Shown here piece after piece: positions 57,647 to 64,000 of a stretch of 64,000 nucleotides of DNA (its first letter is position 1; every line of letters begins with the position of its first letter). The stretch comes from JACCTH01 sp036556085 (GTDB taxonomy: Bacteria; Actinomycetota; Acidimicrobiia; Spongiisociales; ZC4RG35): NCBI GenBank assembly GCA_036556085.1, contig DATBKE010000125.1, positions 40,924-104,923 on the forward strand, given 5' to 3'. The translations under genes were made by a program, and so were the position numbers. The notes beneath the pieces are model-generated. The model had not been told where the DNA came from and searched no databases. It saw nothing but the letters and a program-made list of their open reading frames with translations.

Positions 57647-58968
57647 TGCGAAGCATCGACCGGAGGATCTTTGGCCTCGCCATCCCGGCGTTGGGTGCTC
57701 TGGCGGCTGAGCCCCTCCTCTCCCTCGCCGACACCTTCTTTGTCTCAAGGCTGGGGACGAGCGCCCTCGGGGCGCTGGCCGTTAATGGAGCCGTTTTCGG
57801 CTTCGTATTCGTCGTCTTCAACTTTCTCGCCTATGTCACCACGCCGATGGTGGCCCGAGCTCAGGGGGCAGGAGATCGAGAGCGGGCGAGCGAGGTCATT
57901 TCCGCGTCGCTGGTTCTCGCCGTTGGCCTGGGGATCTTCACAACCCTGATTCTGATCTTGTTTGCCCGCCCGATCCTGCTGCTGGTCCAGACCGGTCCCG
58001 AGGTGATGGCTCCCGCTCTCGACTACCTCCGCATCAAGGCCTTTGCCGCTCCCGCCGTGCTGGTGATCCTGGCGGGCCACGGCTCATTCCGGGGCTTGGC
58101 CAACACCCGGACGCCACTCTTGATCACCCTCGTGGTCAACGCCCTTAACGCTGTCATAGACCCGATCTTGATCTTCGGCTTCAACATGGGAGTGAGCGGG
58201 GCGGCGCTCGGCTCCGTCGCCGCCCAGTTCATCGGGGCGGCCCTGTTTGTCGCTTATCTCAAGCGGCGCCTCGGTGTTTTGTCGTGGACCGGGTTCGCCA
58301 GCCTCCACAACCTGCTCCGCCCCGGCGCCCTCATCACCGCCCGGACGCTCTTTCTGGTATCGACCCTCTCGATCTCTACGGCGGCTGTTGCCCGGATCGG
58401 CGTCGACGCCCTCGCCGCCCATCAGATCCTTCGCGAGACCTGGTTCCTCTCGGCGATGCTGGTCGACGGCCTCGCCATCGCCGCTCAGACCCTCGTGGCC
58501 GAGGCCACCGGCCGGGCTGACCGTGAAGGGGAAATCGATGTCATCAAACGACTTCTCTGGTGGGGGACCGTGATGGGAGTGGCATTGGCGGGACTCTGGC
58601 TGGTGTCGGGTCAGCCGCTGGCCGCCATCTTCGCCCCTACCGCGGCGGTGGCATCCGAGCTTGGGCGAGTCACCTCCGTACTGGCGATCCTGGCGGTGCC
58701 GGCGGCCTGGTTGTGGGTTCTCGACGGTGTGGTCCTCGGTCAGCTCCGGCTCGCCCGGATGATGGCCTCCTCGGGTCTGGGCCTACTCGCCGCCGCCGGG
58801 CTTCTGGTCGTCGTCGTTGGGAGCGGTTGGGGGTTGGGTGGTGTCTGGTGGGCGCTCGGTCTCATGATCCTGGCCCGTTTGCTGGTCCTTCTCCCCGGCG
58901 TCTTCCCAACGGTCGAGGAGGAGGCCACGGGTCTCGGGGAGGCGCAGGGTCAGCAAAGCCGCCACTAG
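57646..58968 (+). CDS. MATE-family efflux transporter
   Basis: A 440-residue protein with twelve membrane helices in two MATE halves: FGLAIPALGALAAEPLLSLADTFFVSRL at the N-terminus, RGLANTRTPLLITLVVNALN before the midpoint, and VDALAAHQILRETWFL in the second half. It exports cationic drugs or metabolites using Na+ or H+ gradients. The ATG at 57646 overlaps the nth stop. Its last 186 bp, coding the final helix and a polar tail, also encode the C-terminal tail of the convergent MFS protein. Confidence 0.88.
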   Translation: MRSIDRRIFGLAIPALGALAAEPLLSLADTFFVSRLGTSALGALAVNGAVFGFVFVVFNFLAYVTTPMVARAQGAGDRERASEVISASLVLAVGLGIFTTLILILFARPILLLVQTGPEVMAPALDYLRIKAFAAPAVLVILAGHGSFRGLANTRTPLLITLVVNALNAVIDPILIFGFNMGVSGAALGSVAAQFIGAALFVAYLKRRLGVLSWTGFASLHNLLRPGALITARTLFLVSTLSISTAAVARIGVDALAAHQILRETWFLSAMLVDGLAIAAQTLVAEATGRADREGEIDVIKRLLWWGTVMGVALAGLWLVSGQPLAAIFAPTAAVASELGRVTSVLAILAVPAAWLWVLDGVVLGQLRLARMMASSGLGLLAAAGLLVVVVGSGWGLGGVWWALGLMILARLLVLLPGVFPTVEEEATGLGEAQGQQSRH

Positions 58969-60102
58969 CACGGCCGACCCCAGCAGAGTCATGGTGGCGC
59001 TCAGACCCAGGCGATCGATCATGAGACCGCCGGTGAGTAGCCCGATGGCGGAGCCGAGCGTCCCCACCCAGGTGAGGGCCGAGCTGGCGGTGGCGCGCTG
59101 CTCGGGCCGAAAAAGCTCGGCGCGATGGATCGAGGCGGCGGGAACGTAGGCAAAGGAGCCGAACGAGGAAACAATCAGCGCCGGGAATAACAGGGAGACC
59201 GATCCCAGGTTGTAGACGGCGACCCCGCCGCCGAGGATCGAAAGCAGCGCCAGGATTGTTGTCGGGCGCCTTCCCCAGGTATCGGCCAAGCGCCCGCCGA
59301 GAAAGAATCCCACCGCACCCACCGTTCCTCCGGAAAGGGTCAGCAGCACAGCTTCTCCCGAGGTCAGGCCCACTTGGTTGACCAACCGCTCGGTGAGAAA
59401 TGCCAGCCCGAGGGAAGAGAAGGCCGAGGGGAGCAGCGAAGTCAGGGCGGCGAACAGAAACACCGGGGTCTGCAGAAAGTTGGTGTCGACTCGGCGCGGT
59501 GGCATCGGTCCCCGGCCCTTCGCCTCTCTGATTCGGTAGGCGAGAACCGGAAGCAGGAGCAGACCGGCCCCGGTGAGAAAGTACGGGATCCGCCAGTTGG
59601 CTTCGGCCAGCGGCAAACCGATCACGGCCAGCCCCGCTCCGAAACTCCCCGCTGCTCCGTAAATCCCCACCCCGTAGGCACGGATGCGAGGGGCGAGGTG
59701 TTCGGCCAGCCAGACCACGCCCAGAGTCGACAAACCCGAGGTGGCCCCTCTCACCAAGCCTTGCGACAGCCCGAATTGAATCGGCGAGCTCACCAGCCCG
59801 CCGCCGGCGCTCGCCGCCACCAGGAGCGCATAGGCCGCCAACAATGGGCGCCGTCGGCCGGCTCGGTCCGCCCAGATTGACAGCCCGACCGCCAGCAGGC
59901 TCCCGAGGCGGGCCCAGGCGAGGAGCGAGCTGATCTCGGCCTGGCTGAGACCGAGCCCGGCTCGGGTAAACGGCAGTGTTGCGGCCGGCTGAGCCTGGGT
60001 GAATCCCTGGACGAATCCGACCAGCCACATCGTCACGGTGAGAGCGCGATCGCTAGGACCGAAACGAGCGGAGGGAAGGACGGGGTCGAGCAGCGGTTTC
60101 AA
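58783..60102 (-). CDS. Major facilitator superfamily transporter
   Basis: From the TTG at 60102, 439 residues with twelve helices and the MFS loop motif between helices 2 and 3 (ADRAGRRRPLLA) and again GGRLADTWGRRPT in the second half. Substrate unknown. The start is uncertain: ATG 60168 would collide with the ccdA start, GTG 60036 is the latest reasonable choice. After RLPETRGLLLDRWEDAG the tail is very polar (GEKDQQTGQDHETERPP and on) and is read entirely from within the MATE gene on the other strand, so it may be a gained extension. Confidence 0.8.
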   Translation of the reverse strand: MKPLLDPVLPSARFGPSDRALTVTMWLVGFVQGFTQAQPAATLPFTRAGLGLSQAEISSLLAWARLGSLLAVGLSIWADRAGRRRPLLAAYALLVAASAGGGLVSSPIQFGLSQGLVRGATSGLSTLGVVWLAEHLAPRIRAYGVGIYGAAGSFGAGLAVIGLPLAEANWRIPYFLTGAGLLLLPVLAYRIREAKGRGPMPPRRVDTNFLQTPVFLFAALTSLLPSAFSSLGLAFLTERLVNQVGLTSGEAVLLTLSGGTVGAVGFFLGGRLADTWGRRPTTILALLSILGGGVAVYNLGSVSLLFPALIVSSFGSFAYVPAASIHRAELFRPEQRATASSALTWVGTLGSAIGLLTGGLMIDRLGLSATMTLLGSAVLVAALLTLRLPETRGLLLDRWEDAGEKDQQTGQDHETERPPDTTQPPTAPNDDDQKPGGGE

Positions 60103-60166
60103 CGGGGGCTTTCGGAGATGTCGGTTTCGAAAGGGCTCGTGCGAACATGGTCGCAGGTAGCACGCC

Positions 60167-60925
60167 ATGGCTGACGCTTCACTCTTTCTGCAGTTGTTCA
60201 TCGCCTTCGGAGGCGGTGTTCTTTCGTTTCTTTCTCCGTGTGTGTTGCCATTGGTTCCGGGCTATCTCTCGATGATGTCGGGCTACTCGGTCGCCTCGCT
60301 CGAAGAAGGAGCCGTGTCCACCCGGCGAATGTTGTGGGTGATCGCCCTGTTCATCGCCGGATTCACCATCGTCTTCGCCGCCTTCGGAGCGACTGCGACC
60401 TCATTGGGACGCTTCCTCTCCGCTCACCTCCCGCTGGCGAGTCGGATCGCCGGGGGAGTGGTACTCGTTTTTGGATTGGTGATGGTGGCCCTGGCCATCT
60501 CCGAACGGGGCTTGCTACGCCCTTTGAGTCGGGACTACCGGCCCCAGGTACGGCCCTCCCGGCTCGGTTCGTTCGCCCCCCCGGTGATGGGAGCCGCCTT
60601 CGCCTTTGGGTGGACGCCTTGCATCGGCCCCATCCTGACCGTGGTCCTCGCCACCGCCGCCACCCTCGAGACCCTGGGCGAGGGCGTTGCTCTCCTCGTT
60701 TCGTACTCCCTTGGCCTGGGAACGCCGTTTCTCCTCTCGGCCCTGGGGATGCACCGGCTATTGCGTCGCACCCGGCCCTATCTCAAACCGATCAACATCG
60801 CTTCCGGGGCTTTGCTGGCGGTATTCGGACTGGTGATGCTGACCGGCAATCTCAACCGCGTCTCCTCGGCCGTGACCGACGTCATTATCCGGATCCCCTT
60901 TCTCGAGAACCTGGCTGAGATCTGA
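60167..60925 (+). CDS. ccdA: CcdA-type thiol-disulfide transporter
   Basis: A 252-residue membrane protein with six helices and the two redox cysteines of CcdA/DsbD: FLSPCVLPLVPGYLSMMSGY and GWTPCIGPILTVVLATA. It passes reducing equivalents across the membrane for cytochrome c or other exported thiol proteins. No resB/resC lies nearby in the window. Overlaps trpE by one base (TGATG), an unusual pairing. Confidence 0.92.
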   Translation: MADASLFLQLFIAFGGGVLSFLSPCVLPLVPGYLSMMSGYSVASLEEGAVSTRRMLWVIALFIAGFTIVFAAFGATATSLGRFLSAHLPLASRIAGGVVLVFGLVMVALAISERGLLRPLSRDYRPQVRPSRLGSFAPPVMGAAFAFGWTPCIGPILTVVLATAATLETLGEGVALLVSYSLGLGTPFLLSALGMHRLLRRTRPYLKPINIASGALLAVFGLVMLTGNLNRVSSAVTDVIIRIPFLENLAEI

Positions 60926-62385
60926 TGATCTGCCATCCGAGCCGCGAGGAATTCATGGCCCTGGCGAAGTCATATCCGCTGGTGCCGGTTTGGACCAAAG
61001 TGCTGGCCGATCGGGAGACGCCGGTCTCAGCTTTCGAGAAGCTGGTCGGCGCCGATCCCGGGTTCCTCCTCGAGTCAGTCGAGGGAGGGGAGAACTGGGC
61101 TCGCTGGTCGTTTATCGGCTGGAATCCGCTCTTCACCCTCACCTCCCGTGCAGGGCAGGTCGACTCCCAACGGCCGATCAGCAGTGGCGATCCCCTCGGT
61201 GCTCTGGAGGAGTTGGTCGGACAGGTTCGGGCCGCCGATCTTCCTGGTTTGCCCCCTCTCCACTCTGGGTTGGTGGGTTACCTCGGCTATGACACCGTGC
61301 GCTACATCGAACATCTTCCCAACCGACCCCCCGACGACCGGGGGCTGCCCGAGATGTCCTGGCAGGCGGTGGGATCTCTGGCGGCCTTCGACCGAGTCTC
61401 ACAGTCTCTCACCCTGGTTCGCAACGTCCTGGTGGGCGACGATCTCGAAGCTGATTACGCGGCTGCAGTCGCCCAGCTCGAGCGGGCCACCAACCGGCTG
61501 GGCCATTCCCGTCCCTATCGGGCGCTGCCCTTTGATCATCGGCCCCCGGCCAGCACCAGTCATTCCTCGACGATGAGCCGGGCCGAGTTCGAAGCGGCGG
61601 CGCGTTCGGCCAAGGAATCGATCGTGGCCGGTGATGCTTTTCAGATCGTGGTTTCGCAGCGATTGGCCATGCCTTTCGAGGGCGATCCCTTCATGGTCTA
61701 CCGCTGGCTACGGGTCGTGAACCCCTCCCCTTATCTCTTCTTCTACCGAACGCCGGAGCTCGCGGTGGCGGGCTCGTCGCCGGAACTGATGACGCGGGTA
61801 CGCGAGGGGCAGGTCTTCAGCCGGCCGATCGCCGGGACCCGACCGCGGGGAGAAAGCCCCGACCGCGACCTGGCGCTGGAAGAAGAACTCCGGGCCGATC
61901 CGAAGGAGCGGGCCGAGCATGTGATGCTGGTCGACCTCGCTCGTAACGATCTCGGCCGGGTTTGTGACTTCGGCACCGTGGCGGTGGATGAACTGATGGT
62001 GGTGGAGCGTTACTCCCATGTGATGCATCTGGTCTCGGGGATCTCGGGGAAGCTCAGAGCTGGCGTCGGGCCAGTCGATGTGCTGCGGGCGACCTTCCCT
62101 CACGGCACCGTCTCGGGGGCGCCCAAAGTGGCGGCGATGGAAATTATCGACCGTCTCGAACCAGTAGCGCGCGGTCCCTATGCGGGGGCGCTGGGATACA
62201 TCGACTTCTCGGGCAACGTAGATACCGCCATCTGTTTGCGGACGGTGGTCATCTCCGGCGGTCAGGCCTGGGTGCAGGCCGGAGCCGGCATCGTCGCCGA
62301 CTCCGATCCGGCTACGGAGTACGAGGAGACCATGAGCAAGGCGGCCGCTGGCCTAGCAGCGGTGGAGGCAGCGGCGAATGGCTGA
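60925..62385 (+). CDS. trpE: Anthranilate synthase component I
   Basis: TrpE converts chorismate to anthranilate with TrpG. The 486-residue protein has the feedback-site segment FLLESVEGGENWARWSFIG near the N-terminus, then the chorismate domain: GDAFQIVVSQRLAMPF, NPSPYLFFYR, SSPELMTRVREG, PIAGTRPRGESPDRD, HVMLVDLARNDLGRV and FPHGTVSGAPKVAAMEII. TrpE is favoured over PabB by the LLES segment. The partner trpG is not in the window. ATG overlaps the ccdA stop. Confidence 0.94.
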   Translation: MICHPSREEFMALAKSYPLVPVWTKVLADRETPVSAFEKLVGADPGFLLESVEGGENWARWSFIGWNPLFTLTSRAGQVDSQRPISSGDPLGALEELVGQVRAADLPGLPPLHSGLVGYLGYDTVRYIEHLPNRPPDDRGLPEMSWQAVGSLAAFDRVSQSLTLVRNVLVGDDLEADYAAAVAQLERATNRLGHSRPYRALPFDHRPPASTSHSSTMSRAEFEAAARSAKESIVAGDAFQIVVSQRLAMPFEGDPFMVYRWLRVVNPSPYLFFYRTPELAVAGSSPELMTRVREGQVFSRPIAGTRPRGESPDRDLALEEELRADPKERAEHVMLVDLARNDLGRVCDFGTVAVDELMVVERYSHVMHLVSGISGKLRAGVGPVDVLRATFPHGTVSGAPKVAAMEIIDRLEPVARGPYAGALGYIDFSGNVDTAICLRTVVISGGQAWVQAGAGIVADSDPATEYEETMSKAAAGLAAVEAAANG

Positions 62386-63109
62386 CGGGCGACGAATCGA
62401 AGGCATCCATGAGATGGTGGTCGTGGAAGGGCCGCAGGCGATCTCCTTTCTGGATGGGCTCTTGAGCCAGGACCTCTCGAAGCTGCACCCGACCCATCCG
62501 ATCCGCTCCTTTCTGTTGGCCCCGCAGGGAAAGTTGCGGGCGCTGCTCTGGATCACCGGAGAGGGAGAGCGAGTGGAGGTGGTTGCCGACGCCGGGTGGG
62601 GGAAGAAAGTGGCCGACGATCTTGCCCACTACAAGATCCGGGTGAAGGCCACCATTGCCGAGCCAATTCCAGTGACCACGGTCGTCGGTCCCGATTTCGC
62701 CTACACGTTTCTCCGCCCAGGGAGCGAAGCGACCGAGCTTTCGTTCGACGAATGGAACGCGATCCGCATCGAGGCGGGAGAACCGGTGATGGGAATCGAC
62801 GTCGATGAAAGCACCATCCCCCAAGAGACGGGGCTGGTCGACCAAGCCGTCTCCTTTAGTAAAGGCTGCTTTCTGGGCCAGGAACTGGTAGCCCGTCTCG
62901 ACAGCCGCAACGGCCGGGTCAACCGTCATCTCCGCCGGGTTCGACTCGATCGGTTGCCTTCCGTCCCCGCTGCGGTTACCGACGACGGCGGCTTCGTCAC
63001 CTCCGCCGCCGTCACGGCCGACGGTGCGATCGGTCTCGGCTTGCTCCATCGCCGGATCAACCCCGGCGACGAGATCGAGGTCGATGGCATTGTCGCCATC
63101 GTCCTCTGA
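62378..63109 (+). CDS. ygfZ: YgfZ/GcvT-family folate-binding protein
   Basis: A 243-residue aminomethyltransferase-fold protein. The N-terminus has ISFLDGLLSQDLSKL and SFLLAPQGKLRALLWI, and the YgfZ signature is FSKGCFLGQELVARLDSR, with the conserved Cys. YgfZ proteins help Fe-S enzyme maintenance with folate. At 243 residues it is shorter than E. coli YgfZ. It overlaps trpE by 8 bp. Its end is 7 bp from the convergent HTTM gene. Confidence 0.88.
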   Translation: MADGRRIEGIHEMVVVEGPQAISFLDGLLSQDLSKLHPTHPIRSFLLAPQGKLRALLWITGEGERVEVVADAGWGKKVADDLAHYKIRVKATIAEPIPVTTVVGPDFAYTFLRPGSEATELSFDEWNAIRIEAGEPVMGIDVDESTIPQETGLVDQAVSFSKGCFLGQELVARLDSRNGRVNRHLRRVRLDRLPSVPAAVTDDGGFVTSAAVTADGAIGLGLLHRRINPGDEIEVDGIVAIVL

Positions 63110-63116
63110 CGAGTAG

Positions 63117-64000
63117 CTATACGAGCGTGGAGGGGATACTGAACATCGCCCACTGCTGGTAGAGCAGGAGATAGACCCCAACCTGCTGCCACTCACCTGC
63201 CCAGCCCGAAGTGGCGGGGAAGTACGCCCAGGTGATGTAGTTGGAAACAGTGATATAGAGCAAGGCGACAGCCGCTACGGAGTTTCGAACCCGGTTCCGA
63301 TCGGTGGCCGGCACTTCATCGCCAGTCACCTCGTTAGTAACTCTGTCCCAAAAAGATGAGGGAAGAAAAAGCAACCAGACCGAAATCATCACGAAGGGGA
63401 AAGTCCCGAGGTTCATAAATATCGCCATCCCGACGTGGAAGGCAATGAACGCTCCGACGAGGATCACTCTGAGCCGCGGTGAGTGCCGCCCGGGGACGAA
63501 AAGGAGCAATGCTCCGATGACCTCTAGGACGATGGTCAACACGGAGACGGCCGCCATCGCGGTGTCAGCTTGGGCGACGATGCGACCCAGATCATTGCCG
63601 AATCCGGTGCTTCCGAGAACGGTCTTCATGGCCGATGGCTCAAGCACCCACTCCCGGAAGTCCTTATTGATTCCGGAGAAGAAGTAGATAAAGAAAATCT
63701 GTAAGAGGGCGCCCGCGCTCGCGACTGAGAGGATCTTTCCGCGCTCTTGGCCCACCGCCCTTCGATCGATTGACCATCTGGCGTTGAGGGGCAGAAAGAT
63801 CGACCAAAACAGAAAAAGCGCCAGGACGTACTTTCCCAAGAAAATGGCAACACCCGGCTCGATCAGGGCTTGCCGTATCGGTATGCCATATATGAGCCAG
63901 GACAGCACCGTCACCCATCGGGTCTTGAATCCGACGAGCAGCGCCAGGGCCAGGGGGAGGACCGCGATTGAGGTGTAGATAACCGACGTTCGAGCTCCGG
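63117..64000 (-). CDS. HTTM-domain membrane protein, 5'-truncated by window edge
   Basis: The frame stays open to the window end, adding residues upstream of the GTG at 63914 that read LPLALALLVGFKTRWVTVLS. This matches the HTTM pattern (horizontally transferred transmembrane domain, related to vitamin K-dependent gamma-carboxylase): helix, GFKTRW, then SWLIYGIPIRQALIEPG and LFLFWSIFLPLNARWSIDRR. About seven helices are visible. The function of bacterial HTTM proteins is unknown. The true start lies beyond the window. Confidence 0.8.
   Translation of the reverse strand, partial: GARTSVIYTSIAVLPLALALLVGFKTRWVTVLSWLIYGIPIRQALIEPGVAIFLGKYVLALFLFWSIFLPLNARWSIDRRAVGQERGKILSVASAGALLQIFFIYFFSGINKDFREWVLEPSAMKTVLGSTGFGNDLGRIVAQADTAMAAVSVLTIVLEVIGALLLFVPGRHSPRLRVILVGAFIAFHVGMAIFMNLGTFPFVMISVWLLFLPSSFWDRVTNEVTGDEVPATDRNRVRNSVAAVALLYITVSNYITWAYFPATSGWAGEWQQVGVYLLLYQQWAMFSIPSTLV

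Noticed and set aside
1..64000. tRNA or rRNA genes, prophage or integrative element
   Set aside because: No such sequence was recognised; the spacers are short and the gene content is mostly core with uniform composition.

Overview
The window is a high-GC bacterial chromosome segment from an actinobacterium, most likely of the class Acidimicrobiia or a close relative. Evidence for this: a DUF3040 membrane protein, SepF plus DivIVA with no FtsA, a paired set of ArsA/Get3-type ATPases like that of mycobacteria, a TgpA/DUF58/MoxR block, an F420-type luciferase-like oxidoreductase, many GTG and TTG starts, and several genes whose -10 hexamer lies right against the start codon. The class is an inference. 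Nearly all of the window is coding: no gene-free stretch exceeds about 180 bp. I see no tRNA, rRNA, insertion sequence, prophage or CRISPR array.

Layout. 1-1289: 3' part of ilvD. 1.3-3.3 kb: small membrane protein, metallophosphoesterase and M15 peptidase lipoprotein. 3.3-7.3 kb: SRPBCC protein, ArsA-type ATPase, an unlisted 59-aa protein, a short ROK glucokinase, a DUF1232 protein and an F420-type oxidoreductase. 7.3-10.7 kb: an aminotransferase, an AbiEi-type/DUF559-like gene bracketed by two 43-bp palindromic repeats on each side, and threonine aldolase. 10.7-15.1 kb: type II fatty-acid synthesis operon fabD-fabH-fabG-acpP-fabF. 15-24.5 kb: two unknown membrane proteins, dinB, DUF3040, MerR, a leftward MoxR-DUF58-transglutaminase operon, two unknown rightward genes and an HNH nuclease.

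24.5-41.7 kb: a division and cell-wall (dcw) cluster, mraZ-rsmH-ftsL-ftsI-murE-mraY-murD-ftsW-murG-murC-murB-ftsQ-ftsZ-pgeF-yggS-sepF-yggT-divIVA. It starts from a clear promoter overlaid by four 10-bp MraZ boxes and lacks murF at its usual place. 41.7-51.2 kb: ileS (leftward), dksA-like, lspA, rluD-like, a zinc-finger rhomboid and dnaE. 51.2-55.8 kb (leftward): a membrane-anchored HAD phosphatase, two adjacent ArsA-type ATPases, a 70-aa protein and a double-domain ThyX homologue. 55.9-64 kb: small membrane protein, EamA transporter, nth, MATE and MFS transporters with convergent overlap, ccdA, trpE, ygfZ and a 5'-truncated HTTM membrane protein.

How the genes work together. Most of the window is core growth machinery: peptidoglycan precursor synthesis and septation, fatty-acid elongation, replication (DnaE), translesion and base-excision repair, isoleucine charging, and lipoprotein processing. 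Many neighbours overlap by 1-4 bp, implying translational coupling. No obvious new defence or biosynthetic system is visible. The best leads are the ThyX-like protein whose signature motif is divided between its two domains, two families of palindromic intergenic repeats (one with compensatory changes and one copy embedded in the murC coding end), the ArsA-centred operons with small unknown proteins, and the two-gene unknown unit at 23.0-23.9 kb.
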